A program made the translations under genes and the position numbers. Positions 53,130 through 61,379 of a DNA stretch of 64,000 nt are shown here, one piece after another. Position 1 is the stretch's first letter. Each line of letters begins with the position of its first letter. Where the stretch lies: assembly GCA_008711135.1 (NCBI GenBank), contig VUAW01000013.1, positions 1-64,000 of the forward strand, in the 5' to 3' direction. Source of the stretch: Rhodobacteraceae bacterium LNNU 3342 (lineage in GTDB: Bacteria; Pseudomonadota; Alphaproteobacteria; Rhodobacterales; Rhodobacteraceae). A model generated the notes under the pieces. The model was not told the origin of the DNA and did no database searches. It was given only the letters and a program-made list of their open reading frames with translations.

Positions 53130-54407
53130 TTACTCCTGCCGCTCGAAGACCTCGCCGTTGAAGATGGCGCAGCTCCCGTCGATGTCGGCAAGCTGGAAGC
53201 CGTTCTGCGCCTTGGAGATGGCGCAGTGCATCGGAAAGGCCTGCTGCCGGACGTCCCCTGTCACGTCGCTCAGCGTCAGCACGCCGTCTGCGACCTGGTA
53301 GCTGCCAGCGACGCTTTGCAGCGCCTCGGCGCCTGACATTTGGAACGTGCCGTCGGCGGTGAAGGTCGCGATGATCGGCCCAAGGACGTACTGCCCCGGC
53401 TGCAGCGGCCCTTGAGCCGCCGCGATGGAAGCGGCGGGTTGCGTCTGCATGTTGGCCATGCGTTGCTCAAGCTGGGCCAGCTGTTCCGAACGAGCGGCCA
53501 GCTGCTGGGTCAATTGCGCAACCGTGGCCTGCACGGCATTCCGCTGTTCCTCGGCGGCGCGGACATCCTCGGCCAGAAGCGGCTGCCGCTCGCTCAGTTC
53601 CGTCACCTGACGTTCAAGCTCGGCACGCTGCTGCTGCACGCCCTGAAGGTCGGCATTGGCTTGGCGAACCTGATCCTGCAGGCCGGTCAGTTCCGTCTGC
53701 GCCGCCTGAAGCTGCTGTTCCGCCTGCGCTGCGGCTGCCGAGAGGTTGGACGCTTCCTCGGTCAGCGCGGCGACGGTTTCGCGCAGTTCGGCCTCTTGCG
53801 CGCGGGCCTGTTCAAGCCGCGCGCCGACCTCTTCCAGTTCTGCGCGGCTGGAGGCCACGAGTTCTTCGTTCTGCTGAAGCTCGGCAGTGAGGGCTTCGAT
53901 TTGCTGTTGGCGACTGGCAAGTTCTGTTTCGATTGCGCCACGTTGCTCTTGCAAGGCTGCTGCCTGTTCCTGTGCAGCCGCCAGTTCCTGCCGCGCGGCC
54001 TCGAGTTCGGCGGCGATCTGGTCGCGTTCCGTCACAAGCGGTACGGCTTCCTCGCGCAGGGCGACGACCTGCGCCTCCAGTTCCTCGATGGTGCCGACGG
54101 CGGCTGTCTGGTTGGCAAGCGTCTGTTCGGCCTGCGCGCGCTGCGCGTCGACCGCTTGCAAACGGCGGGCGTATTCATCTGCGTCGCGGCTGCGATCAAT
54201 CATCGCCCAGATCGCGACAAGCCACCCCACGACCGCAAGAGCCGCCAGCGCGTACAACGTCGCGCGGCCTGCAGCGGGCGCGGTGGCAGGGGCAGGGGTG
54301 GCGCCGGGGCTGCTGGTTGATGTCGCGGCCGGATTGGCAGCCGGCGCGGTTGCCGGCCGGTTGTCTGCCACTTCCGGTTTGTCTGCCTGGTTCTTTTCGT
54401 CTGCCAT
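53130..54407 (-). CDS. Membrane-anchored long coiled-coil protein with beta-rich C-terminal domain
   Basis: 425 residues. An Ala/Pro/Thr-rich N-tail of about 45 residues, one membrane segment (ALAALAVVGWLVAIWAMI at about 50-68), then about 270 residues of unbroken Gln/Glu/Ala-rich coiled coil in the periplasm, then a C-terminal domain of about 85 residues with a lipocalin-like strand pattern (GQYVLGPIIATFTADGTFQM, GSYQVADGVLTLSDV) and two cysteines. Function unknown; it could span the periplasm and touch the cell wall or outer membrane. Start chosen for GGGAG before the ATG at 54407. Divergent from the lipoprotein gene. Confidence 0.75.
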   Translation of the reverse strand: MADEKNQADKPEVADNRPATAPAANPAATSTSSPGATPAPATAPAAGRATLYALAALAVVGWLVAIWAMIDRSRDADEYARRLQAVDAQRAQAEQTLANQTAAVGTIEELEAQVVALREEAVPLVTERDQIAAELEAARQELAAAQEQAAALQEQRGAIETELASRQQQIEALTAELQQNEELVASSRAELEEVGARLEQARAQEAELRETVAALTEEASNLSAAAAQAEQQLQAAQTELTGLQDQVRQANADLQGVQQQRAELERQVTELSERQPLLAEDVRAAEEQRNAVQATVAQLTQQLAARSEQLAQLEQRMANMQTQPAASIAAAQGPLQPGQYVLGPIIATFTADGTFQMSGAEALQSVAGSYQVADGVLTLSDVTGDVRQQAFPMHCAISKAQNGFQLADIDGSCAIFNGEVFERQE

Positions 54408-54659
54408 CTGCGGCGCTCCCCACCTGTTTCGTATTCGGGCAGCGCCTCGCCGGGCGCCGGATCCACGCAAACTATAGGCCATCCCCGTATACTGGCAAAC
54501 TGGCGGATCGGGATGCGCGCATGGTGTGGCCCCTGGCGTGAAGCAAAAACATCAGCGCAAAGGAAATTGCTGAACGCCTCGATGAATCACTTGCAATGCA
54601 GAGGGAAAACCCAACACCCTCTGCACAATTCATGGTTGCAACTTTATCAAGGAGCCCGC

Positions 54660-55511
54660 ATGGCGCGCCCTGTTGTTCATCTTCTTGGCGCCGTTGCGGT
54701 GCTGGCCCTTGCCGCCTGTGGGGGCGGGAGCAGCGTGACATCCCTGCCGCCGGAAGGCGCAAATATCGACACGCCGCGTTTCACCGAGGTGTACCAGAAC
54801 AGCCATGACCAAAGAAACCGCATCCGCCGTACGGTGGCGACGGACGCACGGGATGGCACCATCCTGCAGCAGTTCGAGCGGAATATTGCCCCGGCCAGTT
54901 ACAGGAACCTCATCGCCCTGAACGACGCGGCGTATGAGGACTCCATGACACTTGAAGTGGTGGCAGAGGTGACGGGCGGTGCGGGGCAGGAACGTGTCCT
55001 GCGGGTTCTGCGACTGACCGCGGACCAGGCGCCATTCACCCCGGTCGCGGTGAACGAACTTGCCGATGGCGAGGGGCTTTTCTTCTTCCGCGGCGGCACC
55101 GAGGTTTACACGACGCTTCCGGATGGCACCTTCGTCCGCAGCGTCGGCGAACTGGTCAATCTGAAGCTCGACTTCCGGAGTGAAACAGCCACGATCGACC
55201 TGCGCACGCCCTCGATGGCGGGGCAGGTGGAACAAATTCGTACTGAACTTCAGGCCACTGTTCCCTTCAACATCCAGACCGGGACCTTTGGCGGCGCTAT
55301 CGACATGAACTATTACGCCCCCGGAACCACAAAGCCTGTCGCGGTCGGCGGTGAGCTTCGCGGAAATGTCCACGCCACAGCACAGATGCTGCGGCAGGAT
55401 GTAGAGAAGATGACCACCTCGGGCCTTTATACGGCTGGTGGCGCAGGGGATCCCATGACCGCCGAGGGGATATTCTGGGGCAAGCATCCGAACACGTTCG
55501 CGCCGGACTGA
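54660..55511 (+). CDS. Outer-membrane lipoprotein, TbpB/Slam-substrate-like
   Basis: 283 residues. Clear lipobox (VLALAAC, Cys near residue 20) followed by a Gly/Ser-rich tether. The mature part is beta-rich, and the C-terminal stretch (VNLKLDFRSETATIDLR, FGGAIDMNYYAPGT, VGGELRGNV, GIFWGKHPN) is like the small beta-barrel domains of transferrin-binding-protein-type surface lipoproteins, which repeat strand-glycine-barrel patterns and end in an F/W-G-K/P motif. AAGGAG precedes the ATG at 54660. The outer-membrane barrel gene follows by 22 bases. Identification is at fold-pattern level only. Confidence 0.6.
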   Translation: MARPVVHLLGAVAVLALAACGGGSSVTSLPPEGANIDTPRFTEVYQNSHDQRNRIRRTVATDARDGTILQQFERNIAPASYRNLIALNDAAYEDSMTLEVVAEVTGGAGQERVLRVLRLTADQAPFTPVAVNELADGEGLFFFRGGTEVYTTLPDGTFVRSVGELVNLKLDFRSETATIDLRTPSMAGQVEQIRTELQATVPFNIQTGTFGGAIDMNYYAPGTTKPVAVGGELRGNVHATAQMLRQDVEKMTTSGLYTAGGAGDPMTAEGIFWGKHPNTFAPD

Positions 55512-55533
55512 CCAAAGGCCGGTGACCGGGGCC

Positions 55534-56586
55534 ATGATCCTCCGCGCGGCGGTGCTGACAGCAATGTTGTGCATGCTGCAGGCTGGTCCCGCCGGGGCTG
55601 ATCCGTTCACGCTTGGCCAGACGGCAGTGCTTTCGTCGTCAGAAAGGCTTCGCATCTTCGCGCTTGGCCGGGCACTGGAAACAGGCGCTGCCGTGCGCGC
55701 GCAGGTGGAACTGCTCCGGCGCGACATGGTCGGGCAGGGGTTCTATCATGACAGCGCCAGCCCTGCGATCATCAGCCATCGCTCTTCGATCCAGCCGCAG
55801 CTGGGCTATGACCCGAACATCAACGGCGGGTTTCACGTCTGGCAGCTTTATATGGGCGACTGGGTTCTTGAGGCGCCCGAGGATGCCCGCGCACAGCCGG
55901 CCTTTACCTTGGGCGCAGGCGGCAGCGCAGAAGCACGCATGGCATGGGCAGAGGGCAGGTTCATATCGGCGAACCTATCGGCCGGGGCTGCCTGGGCGCC
56001 GGAGCTGGACATCGGGCGGAACCACCTGCGGGCCGAATTGTGCAGCCGCAACCATCTTGTCGGCTGGACCTTCCTTGATCTTTGCGCCGAGGCAACCCGA
56101 TCCGACCGAAAGCTGGGGCGGTCCGAAAGCGGGCTGGTTTCGGCGCAGATCAGTCGGATCACAGCCTTTGGGGGCGGGTACCATGAGCTGAGCGCGGGTC
56201 TTGGACGGCGCATGCTACAACGGGCAGATCAGAACATCCTCACCTTTGGCTGGGGCGCGATCTGGGACAGCGTGGCGACGGAGGTCTCCGTGACGCTTGG
56301 CGCGCCCGCAGGTGATACCTTTGCCCTTCGACACCGCGTCACAGCCGAAGCCCGCTGGCGAACCTTTGGACATGCCTCCGTGGCGACGATCTGGCACGAA
56401 CGTGTCGCCGGTGGCACCTTTTTAGGCGAGGCGCGGGCCGATGACAGCCTTGGCGTCAGCTTGGCCCAGTCGGTGACGCCGCGTGTTTCTCTGTCGGTGG
56501 GCGCGATGCAGACAAGGTCGAGCGTTGATTTTTTCAGCTACGAACAGATCCTGCTTGCAGTCAACTTCACCCCGATCGAATTCTGA
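55534..56586 (+). CDS. Outer-membrane beta-barrel protein partnered with the lipoprotein
   Basis: About 350 residues. Signal peptide (AAVLTAMLCMLQAGPAGA), about 80 residues of helical or mixed N-terminal domain, then about 12-14 amphipathic strands (SAEARMAWAEGRFISANLSA, EVSVTLGAPAGDTFALRHRV, VSLSVGAMQTRSSVDFF) ending in Ile-Glu-Phe, typical of BAM-assembled barrels. The size and order next to a surface-type lipoprotein are reminiscent of Slam-type translocators. I cannot confirm the DUF560 family. A GTG at 55522 is an alternative start. Confidence 0.65.
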   Translation: MILRAAVLTAMLCMLQAGPAGADPFTLGQTAVLSSSERLRIFALGRALETGAAVRAQVELLRRDMVGQGFYHDSASPAIISHRSSIQPQLGYDPNINGGFHVWQLYMGDWVLEAPEDARAQPAFTLGAGGSAEARMAWAEGRFISANLSAGAAWAPELDIGRNHLRAELCSRNHLVGWTFLDLCAEATRSDRKLGRSESGLVSAQISRITAFGGGYHELSAGLGRRMLQRADQNILTFGWGAIWDSVATEVSVTLGAPAGDTFALRHRVTAEARWRTFGHASVATIWHERVAGGTFLGEARADDSLGVSLAQSVTPRVSLSVGAMQTRSSVDFFSYEQILLAVNFTPIEF

Positions 56587-56640
56587 CGCCCGCATTGAAT
56601 GGGCGGCGCCCTTCTGCCAGACTGCCTACAGGAGGAATTG

Positions 56641-57159
56641 ATGCGACCGATCATCGTCATGGGCGTTTCCGGCTGCGGCAAGAGCCATATCGGCGCTGCG
56701 CTGGCGCAGCAATTGCAGATGCCGTTTCACGATGGGGACGACCATCACCCCCGCGCCAACATCGAAAAGATGCGCGCCGGCCAGCCCCTGACCGATCAGG
56801 ACCGGGCAGGGTGGCTGCAAACTCTCAGCGCCCTTCTGCGGCAAAAGGGGGCAGTGGTGCTTGCATGTTCGGCACTCAAGCGGCGCTATCGGGATCAGTT
56901 GCGCCAAGGCGCGCCAGACGCGGTTTTTGTCCATCTTGACGCCAGCTTCGAGGTGCTCGCCCAGCGGATGGAGCAGCGGAAGGGCCATTTCTTCAAGGGG
57001 ACGGACATGCTCCGCTCTCAGTTCGAGACGTTGGAGCCGCCGGGGCCGGACGAGGATGCCGTGCGCGTGGACATCGACCAGTCGCCAGAGGCGGTGGTAA
57101 ACGATTGCCTGACAGCGCTCCGCGATCTGGTGGCGGTTGATCAGAACGACGCGCGATAA
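56641..57159 (+). CDS. Gluconokinase
   Basis: 172 residues. Phosphorylates D-gluconate to 6-phosphogluconate for the Entner-Doudoroff/pentose phosphate pathways. P-loop VMGVSGCGKSHIG at the N-terminus, FHDGDDHHP and CSALKRRYRD, KGHFFKGTDMLRSQF are family typical. The start at 56641 has AGGAGGAA at good spacing. Its 3' end overlaps the convergent Fe-alcohol dehydrogenase gene by 19 bases. Confidence 0.92.
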   Translation: MRPIIVMGVSGCGKSHIGAALAQQLQMPFHDGDDHHPRANIEKMRAGQPLTDQDRAGWLQTLSALLRQKGAVVLACSALKRRYRDQLRQGAPDAVFVHLDASFEVLAQRMEQRKGHFFKGTDMLRSQFETLEPPGPDEDAVRVDIDQSPEAVVNDCLTALRDLVAVDQNDAR

Positions 57160-58286
57160 AGGGCCAGCGCGTCGGCTTCGGTCACCGGTACGGGGTTGTT
57201 CGCCAGCAACCGGGTCTGAAGCATCGCGTCACTCGCCAGGACCGGAAGGCTGTCTTCGGTAACGCCGGCCTCCCGCAGCCGGCGTGGCGCGCCAGAGGCA
57301 TCCATCAGCGCCAGCATGTGGTCCACGAAGCCCGCAGCATCCTCGCGTTCGGCCGCTACGACACGGGCCAGTTCGGTATACAGGGGTGCCGCGGAAGCCA
57401 TGTTGTGGCGCAGCACCGGCCCAAGCATCAGTGCATTCGACAATCCGTGCGGGATGTGGAAACGTCCTCCCAGCGGATAGGCCAGCGCGTGAACCGCAGC
57501 GACCGGCGCATTGGCAAAGGCCTGTCCTGCCAGCATGGCGCCCAGCAGCATCGCCTCTCGCGCAGCGCGGTTCTGGCCGTCGCGGCAGGCAGTGATCAGG
57601 TTGGCGGACAGCAGGCGCAGCGCCTCGCGCGCGAACATGTCTGAAAGCAGGTTCTTCTTGTGCAGGCTCGTGTAGGCCTCGATCGCGTGGACCATGGCAT
57701 CAATTCCCGTCGCCGCCGTGTGCAAGGGTGGCAGCCCGCACGTCAGCGCCGCATCCAGCAGCACCCGATCGGCATAAAGCTGGTCGGCCACGACGCCCAG
57801 CTTTGTCGTTTCTCCGGTCGTCAGGATGGTGATGTTGGTAACCTCTGACCCCGTGCCGGCGGTGGTGGGGACCTGGATCAGCGGCAGACGCTGGCCCCGG
57901 ACCTTGCCGATGCCATAAAGCTCTGCAAGATCCTGATCCGAGTTCATCAGCACCGCAGCCAGCTTGGCCACGTCCATCGAGGAACCGCCACCGAAGCCCA
58001 TGACCGCTCTTGCTTCGGCCGCACGCCCGCAGGCGACGCAGTCCAGCACCAGCGCTTCTGGCGGATCAGCGACGACCTGATCAAAGACGGTGACCCTGTA
58101 GCCCGCTGCCGAAAGTGAGGCCTTGGCAGGTTCCAGCACCCCCGATTCATGAAGAAAGCTGTCCGTGACGATCAGCAGGCTCCGGTCTGGCCAGTCTGCA
58201 AGGATCTCTCCAAGCCGCGCGGCGCCGTTCCATTCGACCAGCAGGCTAGGAACGGTGTTGAACGCGAAGGACTGTCGCTGCTGCAT
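57141..58286 (-). CDS. Iron-containing alcohol dehydrogenase
   Basis: 381 residues. Group III metal-dependent alcohol dehydrogenase. NAD-binding GFGGGSSMDVAKL, TTAGTGSEVTNI, and metal-binding His in AMVHAIEAY and the HALAYPLGGRFHIPHG region, with an Asp in the upstream GID. The exact substrate is unknown; similar enzymes act on lactaldehyde, 1,3-propanediol, butanol or hydroxyacids. The start has AAGGAGAGA before it. It overlaps gluconokinase tail to tail. Confidence 0.9.
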   Translation of the reverse strand: MQQRQSFAFNTVPSLLVEWNGAARLGEILADWPDRSLLIVTDSFLHESGVLEPAKASLSAAGYRVTVFDQVVADPPEALVLDCVACGRAAEARAVMGFGGGSSMDVAKLAAVLMNSDQDLAELYGIGKVRGQRLPLIQVPTTAGTGSEVTNITILTTGETTKLGVVADQLYADRVLLDAALTCGLPPLHTAATGIDAMVHAIEAYTSLHKKNLLSDMFAREALRLLSANLITACRDGQNRAAREAMLLGAMLAGQAFANAPVAAVHALAYPLGGRFHIPHGLSNALMLGPVLRHNMASAAPLYTELARVVAAEREDAAGFVDHMLALMDASGAPRRLREAGVTEDSLPVLASDAMLQTRLLANNPVPVTEADALALYRASF

Positions 58287-58536
58287 CGCTCTCTCCTTGA
58301 CCCGGCACAGGCACAGCTTCAGCATCAAGGCTAAGCCCGTCAACAGCCCGTTGCCCAAGGCACGGCAAATGGGCATATGCGCAGCGCGTTCGCGCACATC
58401 GGGGTGGGAGTACGTCCAACTAAGCACTGCGCAGCATCATCCGGGAACAGGAATTATGTTAATCCGCACGGGTTTGACACCACCGGCCGCATCTGACATC
58501 TGTTCCTTGATCAATCAGGATATGGAGGACAGCGGC

Positions 58537-59313
58537 ATGACAACGGAAACAGCCCGGACCGGCAGGCCTGTCGTCCTGTTGTCCCAAGCGCGGTCCGGCA
58601 CCAATTTCCTGATCTCGCGGCTGCAGGCGACGCGCCAGATCCTCTTTGGCTGGGAGCCGTTCAACCAGACTTTCCTGGGCTACGGCGGATATGAATTCTT
58701 CAACGTTCCGCCAGAGGTGCGCGACCGGATGAATGACGTCCGGTTCCGTGACAGCGATCCGGATGGCTATGTTACCTATTGCGGCGGGTTTACCGGGGCG
58801 CTTGGCGGTACTGGCGTGCGGCTGAGCGGTTTCAAGATTTTTCCGTCACACAACGCGGACCGTTACTGGAAGATGACGCGGGACACGCGCTTCCGCGCGC
58901 TCGTGCTGGAGCGGCGTAGCGTGCTTGCTGTCTATTCCTCGCTTCAGATCGCACTGCAAACGCGGGAATGGGTCGCGAACCCGAAGGCAGGTGAACGTGA
59001 CCAGGTCCGCGTGCAGTTCGACCCGAAGGGGTTCGAGACCTTTGCCGCGCAGTATCGTGGCGATTTCGCCCGAACCGAAGAAAACCTGCGCGCGGCCTCG
59101 GTCGATTTCCTCAAGATCTCGTATGAGGATCTGGTGGCCGATCCGCAGGTGTTCGAGCGGATTTTGGGGTTCCTTGACCTCGACCCGCCGCGCGAACCGG
59201 GGATCGATATGAAAAAGCAGAACGATTCCAATGTCTTGAAGCGGTTCCTGAACCCAGAGGACGCGCGTCCCTACTTGGAGCGCGAGCACGAGGAACAGCG
59301 ACGCTTTGCCTGA
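58537..59313 (+). CDS. Sulfotransferase family protein
   Basis: 258 residues. The PAPS 5'-phosphosulfate loop is LLSQARSGTNFLISRLQ near the N-terminus, and the 3'-phosphate region is seen in FRALVLERRSVLAVYSS. It transfers sulfate from PAPS to a hydroxyl of an unknown glycan, lipid or peptide acceptor. Given the region, a cell-surface glycan is plausible. Start at 58537 has GGAGG about nine bases upstream; an ATG at 58522 is an alternative. It ends four bases before the convergent MFS gene. Confidence 0.85.
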   Translation: MTTETARTGRPVVLLSQARSGTNFLISRLQATRQILFGWEPFNQTFLGYGGYEFFNVPPEVRDRMNDVRFRDSDPDGYVTYCGGFTGALGGTGVRLSGFKIFPSHNADRYWKMTRDTRFRALVLERRSVLAVYSSLQIALQTREWVANPKAGERDQVRVQFDPKGFETFAAQYRGDFARTEENLRAASVDFLKISYEDLVADPQVFERILGFLDLDPPREPGIDMKKQNDSNVLKRFLNPEDARPYLEREHEEQRRFA

Positions 59314-59316
59314 CCC

Positions 59317-60945
59317 CTAGGGAAGATCCGCGTCGGAGCGGATCGGCAAGTCGTCCCGCGGCGAGATGTTGTGCCGCTCGATCATGCGATGCACGCGGGG
59401 CGGCGCGTCGCCCCGATGCAGCGAGAGGATGCGTTCCGTCACCTCGATATCTGCCTTGGTGCGACGCAGATTGTGGCGCAGGTATTCCTCCCACGTGGCG
59501 ACGTGGTAGCTTTCCGACCAGATTTCGGGCATCTCAAGATCATGGAGCAGCGCCCAGTTCCGCGCCCCGTCGCGGCGGCGGATGCGGCGGCGTTCTGACA
59601 TCGCCTCAAGAAACGCCGGAACGTCAGGCTTTTCGATGTGGTAGTCGATCATCACCATGATCGGGCCGCTGCGTTCCTGGATGCCCACCCGCAGCACGGG
59701 TTCCCGGAAGCGCCCGGCAGGTGCGAGGTCGAGCGTCCCGAACTCCGGCGCAGATAGCCAGAGGCCGACCAGTGCCCCCAGCACCAGCATGGCGGCCGAG
59801 CCGGCCAGCGCCCAGTCCACGCCCTGTGCCGTGGCGACGGCCCCCCAGATCCATGCTCCGGCCGCAAGTCCGCCAAACGTCGCCATCTGGTACATCGCGA
59901 GCGCCCGGCCCACCACCCAGCGTGGTGTTGAGAGCTGCACGCTCACATTGAAAAGCGACAGCGCCAGCACCCACGCGGCCCCCGCCGGCAGCATCGCGGC
60001 AGCACTGATCCAGAGCGTATGGCTTTGCGACAGCACCGCCGTTCCGATCGCCATGGATATGAAGGCGATCTGCACGATGCGTTCGTTCGGCAGCATGGCC
60101 CGCAGCCGCGGGTTCAGGAAAGCGCCGCCGATGGCGCCCAGCCCGAAGAACCCCAGCAGCAGGCCATAGACGAACGAGCCCCCGCCCACCATGTCGCGCA
60201 CCACGAGCGGCAGCAGCGCCAGCACCGATGCGGCAGCAAGGCCGAAGAAGCAGCCGCGAAACAGCACCCGCAGAAGGTTCGGAGACATCGCGATATAGCG
60301 CAGCCCTGCCCCGATCGCGGCGACGAAGGGCTCGCGGTGCAGGGTGCGCGGCGCCAGGTCAGGACGCCAGCGGAAAAGGGCGAGGATGAGTGGCAGGTAG
60401 CTGAGCGCGTTGACGGCGAAGGCGACGGCGGCACCGAAGCCTGCGACGATTAGGCCTCCGGCAGCAGGGCCTACGCTGCGCATCAGGTTGAAGCCCACGC
60501 TGTTCAGCGACACCGCGGCAGGCAGGTCATCGCGGGGCACAAGATCGCCCATCGAGGCCTGCCAGGAGGGGTTGTGCAGCGCACCCCCTGCCCCGATCAG
60601 GAAGCTGAAAGCGAGCAGCAGCCCCGGCGACAGACCGTCAAGCCAGGCCACAACGGCAAGCCCGACCGAGGCTACGAACATCAGCACCTGTGCGATCAGC
60701 ATGATCTGGCGGCGGTCGAAACTGTCGGCCAGCGCACCCGAGGCAAGCGCAAAGAGCATGACTGGAAGGGTGGTGGATGCCTGTACCAGCGCAATCAGCG
60801 TGGGCGACGGCGTAAGCAGCGTCATTGCCCAGGCGGCGCCGACCCCCTGCACCAGCCCTCCGAAATTGGAGACTAATGTGGCGGTCCAGAGATTGCGGAA
60901 CGCCCTGTGACGGAAGGGCGCAAGCGAAGACGGGCGTTGTGACAC
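59317..60945 (-). CDS. MFS exporter, EntS/TSE-like with C-terminal ferredoxin-like domain
   Basis: 542 residues. Twelve predicted membrane segments (first FRNLWTATLVSNFGGLVQGV; the DSFDRRQIMLIAQ loop is the MFS motif) belong to the EntS/transmembrane-secretion-effector subgroup. A cytoplasmic tail of about 120 residues (IMVMIDYHIEKPDVPAFLEAM, RNWALLHDLEMPEIWSESYH) has a ferredoxin-like, dimeric alpha/beta pattern common in this subgroup. It may export a siderophore or another small molecule. GTG start with GAAAGG upstream. Confidence 0.88.
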   Translation of the reverse strand: MSQRPSSLAPFRHRAFRNLWTATLVSNFGGLVQGVGAAWAMTLLTPSPTLIALVQASTTLPVMLFALASGALADSFDRRQIMLIAQVLMFVASVGLAVVAWLDGLSPGLLLAFSFLIGAGGALHNPSWQASMGDLVPRDDLPAAVSLNSVGFNLMRSVGPAAGGLIVAGFGAAVAFAVNALSYLPLILALFRWRPDLAPRTLHREPFVAAIGAGLRYIAMSPNLLRVLFRGCFFGLAAASVLALLPLVVRDMVGGGSFVYGLLLGFFGLGAIGGAFLNPRLRAMLPNERIVQIAFISMAIGTAVLSQSHTLWISAAAMLPAGAAWVLALSLFNVSVQLSTPRWVVGRALAMYQMATFGGLAAGAWIWGAVATAQGVDWALAGSAAMLVLGALVGLWLSAPEFGTLDLAPAGRFREPVLRVGIQERSGPIMVMIDYHIEKPDVPAFLEAMSERRRIRRRDGARNWALLHDLEMPEIWSESYHVATWEEYLRHNLRRTKADIEVTERILSLHRGDAPPRVHRMIERHNISPRDDLPIRSDADLP

Positions 60946-61015
60946 CCCGAAACCTTTCTGCTGTTCAGTGTGACCATAGCAGTGGTTCCGGCGGGTTCAA
61001 CGCCCGCTTCAGAGA

Positions 61016-61183
61016 TCAGGCATAGTAGCCGTACATCTGGTCAAGGGCGGCCAGCGCGGCGTCTGTGGTCGGCTCGGCCTCGGGAAGGACGGGCGCAGTG
61101 GGGGTGTAGTAGTCAAGGCCGATATTCAGTTCCACGGGGGCGACAGGTTCGGCCTGATGGCGATCAATCTGGGCGATCTTCAT
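61016..61183 (-). CDS. Small acidic peptide with tyrosine-rich C-terminus (possible RiPP precursor)
   Basis: 55 codons. A short positively charged start (KIAQIDRHQ), then Pro/Glu-rich middle (EPVAPVELNIGLDYYTPTAP) and a C-terminus TTDAALAALDQMYGYYA. AAGGAGAAAC before the ATG is a strong ribosome binding site, so it is likely translated. The size, leader-like middle and aromatic end resemble ribosomally synthesised peptide precursors, but no radical SAM, YcaO or peptidase gene lies next to it. It sits between the MFS exporter (same strand, downstream) and the DUF1800 gene (divergent). Confidence 0.55.
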   Translation of the reverse strand: MKIAQIDRHQAEPVAPVELNIGLDYYTPTAPVLPEAEPTTDAALAALDQMYGYYA

Positions 61184-61379
61184 GACGTTTCTCCTTCGTT
61201 CCCGGGTCATATGGCGGTTCACGGGCGTGGGGACATCCGCCAATTCGGGGAAGCCGCCATGCGGTCGCTGCAACGCAGCGTGACGGTGTCCGGGCTCACC
61301 GCGACGTCATCGCGCAGCCGCTTTGCAGCCAGGAGCGACTGCGCTAGGATGCTGCCTGTTCCCGTGTCAGGAGGATGCC

